From contig CALLUO010000068.1 of the NCBI GenBank assembly GCA_938010425.1, positions 1 through 36,987 of the forward strand: a stretch of 36,987 nucleotides of DNA. The letters are read 5' to 3'. The position numbers and the translations under genes are program-made. This document shows, piece after piece, positions 15,301 to 22,808 of the stretch (positions are counted from its first letter, which is position 1; every line of letters starts with the position of its first letter). The notes below the pieces were generated by a model. That model had not been told where the DNA came from. It saw only the letters and a program-made list of their open reading frames with translations, and searched no databases. The DNA comes from an uncultured Elioraea sp. Lineage in GTDB: Bacteria; Pseudomonadota; Alphaproteobacteria; Acetobacterales; Acetobacteraceae.

Positions 15301-17454
15301 TTCCCGCCCGACTCTGGGCCGCTCGACCTCGAAACGTTTCGTGCCCGCTTCCATCCCGACGACCGAGCGGTGATGGAGGAATCGGGGCGGAGGATCGTCG
15401 CCGAGGGTTCGACCGAAACCGCAACGGTGCGCGTCGTGCACCCAAACGGCACCATACGTTGGATCCGCATCGTCGCCGGTCTCGAACGCGACGCTGACGG
15501 ACGGCCTCTCGCCGTCACCGGCCTTTCGCAGGACGTGACCGAGGAGGTGGAGGCCACTCTGCGCTTGCGCCGCCAGGAACGGCTGCTTGCCGATGTTGGC
15601 CGGGTGGCACGCCTCGGCTTCTGGCGCCGCCGCCTCGACGAGGAGGTGATGGAGTGGTCGGACGAAATGTTCAGGCACTGGGGGGTGGAACCCGGCAGCG
15701 TCACACCGACCTTGGACTTGGTGCGATCGCGCCTCCTCGCGCCCGACCTGCGTCGCTGGGAAGACATGCAGGAGAAACTCTTCTCCTCCGACGAGGCGCA
15801 GACGGTGGAGTGCCGCGTGCGCCATGACGACGGTTCCGTGCGCTGGCTGCGCATCACGGCCGGCCTCGAACGCGACCGCGACGGACGGCCAACCGTCTAC
15901 GGCATCACCCAGGATGTAACTGAGGCGGTGACGGCAAGCGAACGGATCGCGCGCGCCCAGCTGCAACTCGCCGAGGCCGCACGGCTGGCAGGGCTCGGCT
16001 TCTGGCGTTTGCCGATCGGGTCGAACCGATTTGAGTTGACCGACATCATTCCAGAACAGCTTGGGCGCGATCCAGCCACTTTTAGCGGATCGATCGAGAC
16101 CTACAGGCGCGACATCTGGCTTGAAGAGGATGCAGAGGTCCTGCTTGCCGCGCTCGAGAAGGTGCGACAGTCGGGCGAGCCGGCCTTCGTCACCTATCGC
16201 GTCCGCCACACGGACGGCACGATCCGCACGCGCAGCTCGACCATTGCGCTGGAGCGTGCAGCGGACGGCACGCCGCTCGCGCTGGTTGGCGTCAGCCAGG
16301 ACGTGACGGAGCGGATCGAACAGCAGCAGCGGCTCGAACGGTCGCAACGCCTGTCCGCTCTCGGCGAACTGACCGGCGGCATCGCACACGACGTGAACAA
16401 CCTGCTGTCCGTGATCGGGCTCAATCTCGAGCTCATACGCGAACAGCTGGGTGAAGGGGACGGCCAGGAGCTGGCCAGCGCTGCCCTCGCCGCGGTGGAC
16501 CAGGGCGCCAAGCTCACCCGCGGCCTGCTCGCCTTTGCCCAGCGTCAGCCCCTGCGGCCTACCGCTGTCCCGCTCGGGCCCTTGTTCGGTGGGTTGGAGA
16601 CGTTGCTGCGACGCGCCCTCGGCGGTCGGATCGAACTCAAGATCGAGCTCGACCCCGCCACCCCACTTGTTCTCGCCGACGCCGCCCAGCTCGAGAGCGC
16701 GCTTGTCAACCTTGTGCTGAATGCGCGCGACGCCATGCCCGACGGGGGCACCGTCACCCTCTCCGCCACCTTTGCGCCGGACCGCGAGCTCGCCACGCTC
16801 AATCTCACCGGCCCAGCTGTGAAGATCACGGTAGCCGACAAAGGTGTCGGCATGACCGCCGAGGTGCTTGCCCGCGCCTTCGAACCCTTCTTCACCACCA
16901 AGGGCTCGGGCAAAGGCACGGGGCTTGGGCTTGCCATGGTGTACGGCTTCGCGCGCCAGTCGGGCGGCGAAGTCCGCATCGACAGCGCCCCCGGCCAGGG
17001 AACCACCGTCACGCTCTGGCTGCCAGCGGCCGCAGGGCCAGCGGAAGCGCCGAAACCGAACTCTGCCGACAGCCTAACCCTCGCCGAAGCGACGGTGCTC
17101 ATCGTCGAGGACGAGCCGCCGCTGCGCGCCTTACTCGAACGCGTCTGCGCTGAGGCCGGGCTGCGGACCCATGCCGTCGCAGAGGGCGACGCCGCGCTTG
17201 CCCTGCTCCGCTACGGCGTTGCCGTCGATCTGGTCCTGTCAGATGTGCGAATGCCGGGCCGCCTCGATGGCCGTGCGCTCGCCGCCGAAATCCGCACCCT
17301 GCGCCCGAACCTTCCGGTGGTGCTGATGACCGGCTACGACGACACCGGGTTGACCGACACCGAGCTACCCATCGTGCGCAAGCCGTTCTCGCGCGAGGAT
17401 TTGCTCGGCACCCTGAGGCGTCTGCTTGCCGAGGCGCGCGCCCCGGCGGTGTGA
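12337..17454 (+). CDS. Hybrid sensor histidine kinase with Cache sensor and eight PAS domains
   Basis: A 1705-residue membrane-anchored kinase. TM1 is about residues 11-32; a Cache-like extracytoplasmic sensor spans about 35-265 (motifs LVFTVFDGRGNLIATS, GRPVVAVGLPVFDRDG); TM2 is about 269-291. Eight PAS/PAC units follow, starting near residues 319, 449, 577, 706, 832, 962, 1089 and 1215. Each is about 127 residues, opens with a GFW/GFY-type motif and ends with DVTE or DITE. The kinase core has the phospho-accepting His1351 in LTGGIAHDVNNLLSVIG, the N-box LVNLVLNARDAMPDGG (about 1456), DKGVGM, FEPFFTTKG and GKGTGLGLAM (about 1526). A C-terminal receiver has phospho-acceptor Asp1636 and Lys1682. 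The signal is unknown. It forms an operon with the receiver protein upstream. Confidence 0.95.
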   Translation: MTSRPARRLAGLLPWAAVALGLLVVATVALALQFELRASLRRAEAASSALAESAAEAVSRRLEALEYGLSAIAAAVRPDRLDNAAHRDELHRLARRALAVSDGVLVFTVFDGRGNLIATSLVPPERMERVSLADSPAFLTVARDWRPSLSVSERYVGRLGHAAGRPVVAVGLPVFDRDGSISAVVSATLPAEGPGSLLPEFTVPDDVSVLLVRTDGTPIGRLPEWIPWQPSADGVAAEPGALIAARAVRGGTTAVIVTHSRRAVLQEWLSFALPVAVAALVFAAALAVLAQRLARSLGRLDRALAELATREGELRRVADSLGIGLWVRRSPQARTEYFAEFVEQLTGKPLQVLESRPNIWREEVVVPEDREGLKRSYRSADLTKGWRFTYRIVDATGQVRWIEDKAIQLLGPDGSPGPVYGAVTDVTEVREARETIARQTKQLEDAKRLAGLCFWRLKPGGDRYEWDEQSYRQFGVDPASFVPTTAATWSLVEEADRPRLLAALARVAETGETESVVFRFRRPSDGALRVRWSLISAERDETGRIVYLSGVSQDITEREALHEALIRRDLQMAEAGRLAGLGFWRRPLDGSGRLEWSPEMFRHFGETPDSFTPTIEALYERVLAPDRELLKRLPERVIDSGQPAQITYRIRGADGRVRHLWVSMALERDGEGRPAALYGVALDISEDIAAEQRLARQEKQIAAVGRVASIGFYSRALDGSRFETTAVFRRQHGFAEDETPTVAEARSRVHPDDLPLLNAVTAQLEAGAETASTLFRVVLPDGRVRRLRLHASLERDETGTPVAINGLTQDVTEEVEARERLERQKTFLETARQAGRIGFYRRDLDRDLYEWTPDIYEDYGVDPATFVPTRAAVTAMIHPEDREAVQGARRRVLETGETGTMQFRIVRPDGQIRWREAVGKLQYDDTGRPIAVVGVTRDITEEVHARAQMIEQAERLRQVERVAKVGFYRRALDGSVMVASEEKLRQFGFPPDSGPLDLETFRARFHPDDRAVMEESGRRIVAEGSTETATVRVVHPNGTIRWIRIVAGLERDADGRPLAVTGLSQDVTEEVEATLRLRRQERLLADVGRVARLGFWRRRLDEEVMEWSDEMFRHWGVEPGSVTPTLDLVRSRLLAPDLRRWEDMQEKLFSSDEAQTVECRVRHDDGSVRWLRITAGLERDRDGRPTVYGITQDVTEAVTASERIARAQLQLAEAARLAGLGFWRLPIGSNRFELTDIIPEQLGRDPATFSGSIETYRRDIWLEEDAEVLLAALEKVRQSGEPAFVTYRVRHTDGTIRTRSSTIALERAADGTPLALVGVSQDVTERIEQQQRLERSQRLSALGELTGGIAHDVNNLLSVIGLNLELIREQLGEGDGQELASAALAAVDQGAKLTRGLLAFAQRQPLRPTAVPLGPLFGGLETLLRRALGGRIELKIELDPATPLVLADAAQLESALVNLVLNARDAMPDGGTVTLSATFAPDRELATLNLTGPAVKITVADKGVGMTAEVLARAFEPFFTTKGSGKGTGLGLAMVYGFARQSGGEVRIDSAPGQGTTVTLWLPAAAGPAEAPKPNSADSLTLAEATVLIVEDEPPLRALLERVCAEAGLRTHAVAEGDAALALLRYGVAVDLVLSDVRMPGRLDGRALAAEIRTLRPNLPVVLMTGYDDTGLTDTELPIVRKPFSREDLLGTLRRLLAEARAPAV

Positions 17455-17482
17455 GCCGAGGGTTTTGGCGCATGGGCCTTGC

Positions 17483-17496
17483 TTGACTTCCCTCAA
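17483..17496 (+). promoter_or_regulatory. FNR/FixK-type box upstream of hemN
   Basis: The 14-bp sequence TTGACTTCCCTCAA has both conserved half sites TTGA and TCAA with the standard six-base spacing of the TTGAT-N4-ATCAA consensus. Its centre is about 44 bp upstream of the hemN start codon. FnrL or FixK control of oxygen-independent coproporphyrinogen oxidase genes is well established in alphaproteobacteria, so induction under low oxygen is a good inference. Confidence 0.75.
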
Positions 17497-17533
17497 TGCA
17501 GGCCTCGTCGCGCGGGCGGACACTTGTTCAGTC

Positions 17534-18889
17534 ATGGTCGACGACGCCACCTTGATTTCCCGCTGGGACGGCAGGCTGCCGCGCTACACGTCGTACCCGA
17601 CGGCGGTGCAGTTTCACGCCGGCGTCACTGAGGCGACCGTGCGTGGCTGGCTCGCGTCGCTTGCACCCAACGAACCACTCTCCCTTTACCTGCACGTGCC
17701 GTTCTGCCGCCGCATGTGCTGGTACTGCGGCTGCAGCACGGTCGTGGCCAACCGTGCCGCCCCCGTCTCGGCCTATGTCGAGGACCTGATCGCCGAAATC
17801 GCCCTCTGGCGCCAGGCGATCGGACGGATGCAGCGTGTGACGCGCATTCACTGGGGCGGGGGCACGCCTTCCATCATCGGCCCTGCGGAGTGGCGCAAGG
17901 TCGACGCCGCACTTCGCTCCGCCTTCGCCATCGATGCAGAGGCCGAGATCGCGGTCGAACTCGACCCGCGCACAGTCTCGAACGCCATGATCCGCGCGCT
18001 TGCCGAAACCGGGGTGACACGGGCCTCGCTTGGCGTACAGGACTTCGACCCGGTGGTGCAGAGGGCGGTGAACCGGGTGCAGCCGTTCGATCTCGTCGCC
18101 GACTGCGTGGCGCGGCTGCGCGGAGCGCGCATCTCGCGGATCAATTTCGACCTCATGTACGGCCTGCCGCACCAGACCGAGTTCTCGGTGGCGCGCACGG
18201 CCCGCCAGGCCCTGACGCTGAACCCTGACCGGGTGGCCATCTTCGGCTACGCGCACGTGCCGTGGATGCGCCGCCATCAGCGCCTTATCCGCGAGCAGGA
18301 TCTTCCCGACGCTGCCGGGCGTCTTGCCCAATTCCGCGCCGCGCTCGCCATCTTCACCGCCGCCGGCTATGTCGCGATCGGGCTTGATCATGCCGCGCGT
18401 GCCGATGACCCGCTCGCCCTCGCCCTGGCCGATCGCCGCCTCAGGCGCAACTTTCAGGGCTATACAGACGACACCGCCCCCACGTTGATTGGCATCGGCG
18501 CGTCGGCGATCTCCTGCTTTGTTCAGGGCTATGCGCAAAACGCGGCCAGCGTGCCGCCGTGGCGCGAGGCAATCCGGTCCGGGCGGCTCGCCATCGTGCG
18601 CGGCATCGAGCCCGACGCAGACGACCGCCTGCGCGCTTTGCTGATCGAGCGCCTGATGTGCACGCTTGCCCTCGACATCGGCGCTACCTGTCGCGAGCAT
18701 GGGGTTGATCCGCGTCGGTTCGCCGACGTGCTGCCGCGGCTTGATGCGATGGCGGCGGACGGGCTGATCGAGCGCGAGGGCTGGCGCATCGCCGTCACCT
18801 CCCGCGGCCGCCCTTTCTTACGCGCGGTCGCTGCCCTGTTCGACCGCCATCTCGACCCCGCGGCTCAGCGGCACGCGCGCGCGGTTTGA
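17534..18889 (+). CDS. hemN: Oxygen-independent coproporphyrinogen III oxidase (HemN)
   Basis: Radical SAM enzyme that decarboxylates coproporphyrinogen III to protoporphyrinogen IX without oxygen. It is 451 residues. The cluster motif is Cys58-x3-Cys62-x2-Cys65 in PFCRRMCWYCGC, with the extra cysteine of HemN directly after. Other family strings are PRYTSYPTAVQFHAGV, IHWGGGTPSIIGPAEW, RASLGVQDFDPVVQRAVNRV and INFDLMYGLPHQT. The ATG at 17534 fits family N-termini. There is no clear ribosome-binding site before it, and the upstream FNR box is close, so a very short leader is possible. It starts 79 bp after the kinase gene and is probably transcribed from its own promoter. Confidence 0.95.
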   Translation: MVDDATLISRWDGRLPRYTSYPTAVQFHAGVTEATVRGWLASLAPNEPLSLYLHVPFCRRMCWYCGCSTVVANRAAPVSAYVEDLIAEIALWRQAIGRMQRVTRIHWGGGTPSIIGPAEWRKVDAALRSAFAIDAEAEIAVELDPRTVSNAMIRALAETGVTRASLGVQDFDPVVQRAVNRVQPFDLVADCVARLRGARISRINFDLMYGLPHQTEFSVARTARQALTLNPDRVAIFGYAHVPWMRRHQRLIREQDLPDAAGRLAQFRAALAIFTAAGYVAIGLDHAARADDPLALALADRRLRRNFQGYTDDTAPTLIGIGASAISCFVQGYAQNAASVPPWREAIRSGRLAIVRGIEPDADDRLRALLIERLMCTLALDIGATCREHGVDPRRFADVLPRLDAMAADGLIEREGWRIAVTSRGRPFLRAVAALFDRHLDPAAQRHARAV

Positions 18890-18947
18890 GGCGGTCTGAG
18901 CGCGACCCCGGTTGCGCCCTGCCCTTTGCCGCCGCTAGGCCTTGCCC

Positions 18948-19877
18948 ATGCGTCGCGCCGTCCTTTTCGCCCTTGGCGGCCTTCTCATCGCCGTTGGCCT
19001 CGTTGCCGCCTGGGCCTGGCAACCCGATCGCGATCGCGCCGACCTCGAGGCGCGCTACAGCCGCGGGCCAGATGATTTCGCGACCATTGCGGGCTTGCGC
19101 CTTCACCTGCGCGACGAAGGGCCGCGTGACGCCCTGGCCGTGATCCTGCTGCACGGCTTCGGCGCCTCCTTGCACACCTGGGACGGCTGGGCCGCCCAGC
19201 TATCGGATCAATTCCGCATCGTCCGTTTCGACCTGCCCGGGTTCGGGCTCACCGGGCCCGATCCGACGAACGACTACAGCGATGGTCGCGCGCACGCGGT
19301 GATCCTTGCCGTCATGGATCGTCTCGGCCTGCCCCGCGCTTCCTTCGTCGGCTCCTCGATGGGCGGGCGGATTGCCTGGTCGTTCGCCGCTGCCCATCCT
19401 GAGCGGGTCGATCGTCTTGTGCTCGTCTCGCCCGACGGGTTCGAAAGCCCCGGCCGCACCTATGGCGTGCCCACGCGCGTACCCCTGCTTGCACGGCTTC
19501 TGCCCTTCTTCATGCCCAAGGCTCTGGTGCGCTGGTCGCTTGCCGGAGCCTACGGCGATGCGTCGCGCTTGACGGAGGAGGTGGTGCAACGCACGCACGA
19601 GATGCTGATCGCGCCGGGCGTTCGGCAGGCGATCCTTGACCGCATCGCGGGCCATGTTCTGCTCCCGCCGGAGGAGCGGCTGCGGTCGATCTCGGCACCC
19701 GTGTTGGTGCTGTGGGGGGAGAAGGATCGCGCCATCCCACCCGCGCGGGCGGAAGACTACCGGGCGAACCTGCGCCACGCGCAGGTGATCATCTTCCCCG
19801 GCCTCGGTCATTTGCCGTTCGAAGAGGATCCGGACCGCACGGTTGCGGTGCTGAGGTCGTTCCTTCAAGGGCAGTGA
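18948..19877 (+). CDS. Alpha/beta hydrolase with N-terminal membrane anchor or signal
   Basis: A 309-residue alpha/beta hydrolase. The N-terminus MRRAVLFALGGLLIAVGLVA is one hydrophobic helix after two arginines, so the enzyme is probably anchored in or exported across the inner membrane. The oxyanion region VILLHGFGASLHTWDGW is followed by the nucleophile elbow VGSSMGGRIAW (Ser), the acid LVLWGEKDRAIPPARAEDY (Asp) and the histidine IFPGLGHLPFEEDP. It resembles esterases and C-C hydrolases of this fold, but the substrate cannot be read from sequence. A TTG two codons earlier is an alternative start. A 6-bp hairpin (19878-19893) begins directly after the stop but lacks a T-tract. Confidence 0.88.
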   Translation: MRRAVLFALGGLLIAVGLVAAWAWQPDRDRADLEARYSRGPDDFATIAGLRLHLRDEGPRDALAVILLHGFGASLHTWDGWAAQLSDQFRIVRFDLPGFGLTGPDPTNDYSDGRAHAVILAVMDRLGLPRASFVGSSMGGRIAWSFAAAHPERVDRLVLVSPDGFESPGRTYGVPTRVPLLARLLPFFMPKALVRWSLAGAYGDASRLTEEVVQRTHEMLIAPGVRQAILDRIAGHVLLPPEERLRSISAPVLVLWGEKDRAIPPARAEDYRANLRHAQVIIFPGLGHLPFEEDPDRTVAVLRSFLQGQ

Positions 19878-19998
19878 TGCGCCCTCTGGCGCAGGGCGGT
19901 GTGTGAGGCGAAGGCTTTGCGCCTGACGAGGCGCGCGCGCGAAAGCTGGGTTTGCGGAAAAGCGTGCTATGGCTCTGGATCGTTCGTCCTGCGCGCGC

Positions 19999-20568
19999 TT
20001 AAGGGCGGCGGCGGCGAAGCAGCAGGTGCACCGCACCGACATTGCCGCCGTGCGGATGCGCTATGGCCAGGATGACCGACCTCAAGTCTGGCGCGTTCAG
20101 CCAGTGCGGCAGCTCCCGCCGCAGCACCCCGCCCGCCTCCCCTGTGCCCTTGCCAGTGATGATGGCGACACACCGCAGGCCCGAAGCGTGGGCGGCAAGC
20201 ACAAAGGCGCGCACCTCGGCATGCGCTTCGGCAGCCCGCCTGCCATGTAGGTCGAGTGTTCGCTCCGGCCGCAACCGGCCGCGGCGCAGATCGTCCCACC
20301 GCCGCCGATCGAGCCCTGCCGGCATGACGGTGGGAGAGAGGTTGGGCAGCGTTGGTCTGGGCGGCGGTAGGTGTGGAGGCTCAGGCGCGGGGGAGGGCAC
20401 TTGCCGGCTTTCCCGTTCCGCAGGCGGATCGGTCACGGCGGCCTCGTCAGGCCGCAAAGGCACGATCCCCGTCCGGGCAACGAAGGCGCGCCAAAGCGCC
20501 TCCTCCTCCGCTGTTACCGCACGTCGACGACGCGCAGGCGGTATGCGCCCGCGCGGCGGGCGGCTCAT
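19999..20568 (-). CDS. Smr domain protein
   Basis: A 189-residue protein with a charged, proline-rich N-terminal half and a C-terminal Smr domain (about residues 100-189). Motifs are TLDLHGRRAAEAHAEVRAFV, with the conserved LDLHG, and RCVAIITGKGTGEAGGVLRR, with the TGKG signature; IAHPHGGNVGAVHLLLRR follows. Stand-alone Smr proteins act as nucleic-acid endonucleases in several settings. In proteobacteria this form is usually annotated only as Smr/MutS family. Its start overlaps the stop of lutC by four bases (20565-20568), so it is the last gene of the lutB-lutC-smr unit. A functional link to lactate oxidation is not obvious. Confidence 0.88.
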   Translation of the reverse strand: MSRPPRGRIPPARRRRAVTAEEEALWRAFVARTGIVPLRPDEAAVTDPPAERESRQVPSPAPEPPHLPPPRPTLPNLSPTVMPAGLDRRRWDDLRRGRLRPERTLDLHGRRAAEAHAEVRAFVLAAHASGLRCVAIITGKGTGEAGGVLRRELPHWLNAPDLRSVILAIAHPHGGNVGAVHLLLRRRRP

Positions 20569-21284
20569 CCTTCGTCCTCGAGCAGGATCACGTGCAGGCT
20601 GCGCGGCCCGTGCGCGCCAAGTTCCAGCGTCTGCTCGATGTCAGCCGACCGCGACGGGCCTGTGACCAGCATCACCGTACGTGGCATGACGCGACGCCGC
20701 GCAGGCAGCGCCTCATCCACCCGCCCCCGCTCCACCCGCAACAGGTCCCACGCCTCCTCGAAAGCGCCAACAATGCGGCTAGCCCGCAGCAGAACGAGAT
20801 GCGCATCAGGAAGCAAGGTCAGGGTCGTCGGGTGATCGGGGCCGGAGGTCAAGACCAGCGTGCCCGTTTCCGCCACGGCAGCGAAACACGCGGTGAGCGA
20901 GGCGGCGTCATTGGGTTCGGCGCGGCCAAAACGGACGGCGAGGGAAGGTCGGTCCGCCCAGGGCAGTGCGAGAAGGTCAGGGTGCGGGGCGGCAGCAAGC
21001 CGGGCGGGCAGGTTGCGGGCAGCAAGCCAGGCGGCGATATGGCCCGGCACCTCGGCTGCGTTGCCAAGCCGCGCCACCGTGCCGAACTCCTTCTCAAGAT
21101 TGGCAACGAAACGATCGATCAGGACAACCCTCTCGCCCTTCGCGCGGTCAGGGATCAGCCCGCGCGGAGGATTGGTGAGACGCGCATGGACGGTCTCGGC
21201 CCGCGCGCCATCGTCGCGATCACGCGGCAGACCGGCGCGGATTCGGGCAAGGATGCGCGCCCGGGAGTCGAAGGTACCGCTCAC
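20565..21284 (-). CDS. lutC: LUD-domain protein, lactate utilization protein C
   Basis: A 239-residue LUD-domain (YkgG/LutC) protein, part of the LutABC L-lactate oxidation complex in characterised bacteria. The C-terminal region carries family strings including AVAETGTLVLTSGPDHP, LLPDAHLVLLRASRIVGAFE and LVTGPSRSADIEQTLELGAH, followed by GPRSLHVILLED. It begins with a GTG at 21284 that overlaps the lutB stop by four bases, so translation is coupled. It also overlaps the smr start by four bases. No lutA is adjacent, so the complex is incomplete within this window. Confidence 0.9.
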   Translation of the reverse strand: MSGTFDSRARILARIRAGLPRDRDDGARAETVHARLTNPPRGLIPDRAKGERVVLIDRFVANLEKEFGTVARLGNAAEVPGHIAAWLAARNLPARLAAAPHPDLLALPWADRPSLAVRFGRAEPNDAASLTACFAAVAETGTLVLTSGPDHPTTLTLLPDAHLVLLRASRIVGAFEEAWDLLRVERGRVDEALPARRRVMPRTVMLVTGPSRSADIEQTLELGAHGPRSLHVILLEDEG

Positions 21285-22711
21285 CCTACGGCACCCCGCT
21301 TCGTCTGCCGCGCGTAGCGCACCTGGAACGTTTCGCCTTCTGGCGCCGGGAAGTCCCGCCCCGCCGTCCAGCCGCTGGCAAGCGGCAGCGTTCTAAATCG
21401 GCCCTTTCGCTTGCCGAACAGGCCAAGCATGCCGATGGCGACCCGTGTGGCCAGCCGATACAGCAAAGGACGGCGCGCCAGGAAGGCCCACGCCGCGAGC
21501 CCTGTGCGGGCCATTGGGGGAACGAGATGACGCTCGAACGCGCGCTCGCGCCAATGCCGCATCATCTTGGTTAAGGGAATCTTCATTGGGCAAACGCTTT
21601 CGCAGCGCCCGCAGAAGGTCGAGGCATTGGGCAGGTGGCTGGCTTGATCGACACCGATCAACGCCGGCGTCAACACCGCGCCCATCGGCCCCGGATAGAC
21701 CCAGCCATAGGCGTGCCCGCCGATAGAGCCGTACACCGGGCAGTGGTTCATACAGGCCGCGCAACGGATGCAGCGCAGCATATCCTGGAACTCGGTTCCG
21801 ATCATAGCAGACCGGCCGTTGTCGAGCAGCACGACATGGTATTCAGCCGGCCCATCAGCGTCATTCGCCCGGCGCGGGCCGGTGGAGAAGGTCGTGTACA
21901 CCGACATGTCTTGGCCTGTGGCCGACCGCGCGAGCAGACGGAGGATGGTGCAAGCATCTTCGAGGGTGGGCACCAGCTTCTCGAGCGAGGCGAGCACGAT
22001 GTGCACGCGGGGCAAGGTCTGGGTGAGGTCTCCGTTACCCTCGTTCGTCACGATCACGGAACTTCCCGTTTCGGCGATCAGTAGGTTCGCCCCCGTGATG
22101 CCAACATCGGCGGCGAGGAATCGCTCGCGCAGCACGCTGCGCGCCTCCGCCAGCAGGTCGCGCCGTTCCGCGAGTGGACGATCCGCCGGCAGGCCGGCAT
22201 GCTTTTCGCGGAACGTGGTGATCCAGTCCTCGCGGTTAAGATGGAAGGCAGGCGCGATGATGTGCGACGGAGGTTCGCGCCGTAGCTGGATGATGTACTC
22301 GCCAAGGTCAGTCTCGACCGGCATCACGCCGTTCGCCTCGAGGTGATCGTTCAGCCCGATCTCCTCGGCGATCATCGATTTGCCCTTGGTCACGGTGCGG
22401 GCGCCGGCGCGGCGGCAGATGTCGAGCACGATTTGCCGTGCCTCCTCTGCCGTCTCGGCCCAGTGCACCTGGCCGCCCTGCGCCTCGACGGACTTGGCAT
22501 ACGCCTCGAGGTAAAGGTCGAGATGGGCGATTGTGTGGTTCTTGATGTCGCGGGCGGCGTCGCGCAGCGCCTCGAACTCGGGCAGGCCGACATACGCCTT
22601 GGCTCGCTTGTCTTGAAAGCGTGGGCGCGTGGCGGCAAGTGCCTTCTGCAGTCCGGCATCGGCGAGCGCGCGGGCGGCGTTTTCCGTGAAGGCGGAGCTG
22701 GTGGCGAGCAT
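21281..22711 (-). CDS. lutB: Iron-sulfur LUD-domain protein, lactate utilization protein B
   Basis: A 476-residue protein with an N-terminal LUD domain and two 4Fe-4S motifs. The first is RCIRCAACMNHCPVYGSIGG and the second TFCGRCESVCPMKIPLTKMM. The preceding block includes TKGKSMIAEEIGLNDHLEAN and ADVGITGANLLIAETGSSVI, strongly typical of LutB/YkgF. In the Lut system it relays electrons during L-lactate oxidation to pyruvate. It is the first gene of a run with overlapping lutC and smr. Its start at 22711 lies 97 bp beyond the end of dnaA on the same strand. Confidence 0.93.
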   Translation of the reverse strand: MLATSSAFTENAARALADAGLQKALAATRPRFQDKRAKAYVGLPEFEALRDAARDIKNHTIAHLDLYLEAYAKSVEAQGGQVHWAETAEEARQIVLDICRRAGARTVTKGKSMIAEEIGLNDHLEANGVMPVETDLGEYIIQLRREPPSHIIAPAFHLNREDWITTFREKHAGLPADRPLAERRDLLAEARSVLRERFLAADVGITGANLLIAETGSSVIVTNEGNGDLTQTLPRVHIVLASLEKLVPTLEDACTILRLLARSATGQDMSVYTTFSTGPRRANDADGPAEYHVVLLDNGRSAMIGTEFQDMLRCIRCAACMNHCPVYGSIGGHAYGWVYPGPMGAVLTPALIGVDQASHLPNASTFCGRCESVCPMKIPLTKMMRHWRERAFERHLVPPMARTGLAAWAFLARRPLLYRLATRVAIGMLGLFGKRKGRFRTLPLASGWTAGRDFPAPEGETFQVRYARQTKRGAVG

Positions 22712-22808
22712 GCGGACAGATCTCCCTCGACGCCCGCAATGTAGCCGTTCGAACGGGAAATGCAGCCCCGTCGCGCAGGGCTGGGGCGATTGGGCGTGCG
22801 GCTGAGCC

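Noticed and set aside
14164-16389. Long open frame on the minus strand opposite the PAS repeats (741 codons)
   Set aside because: It is antisense to a clearly coding, repeat-rich gene at high GC, where stops are rare. Its translation shows no domain.
19878-19893. TGCGCC-CTCT-GGCGCA hairpin after the alpha/beta hydrolase as a terminator
   Set aside because: Short stem and followed by GGGCGG rather than T residues, so termination is not supported.
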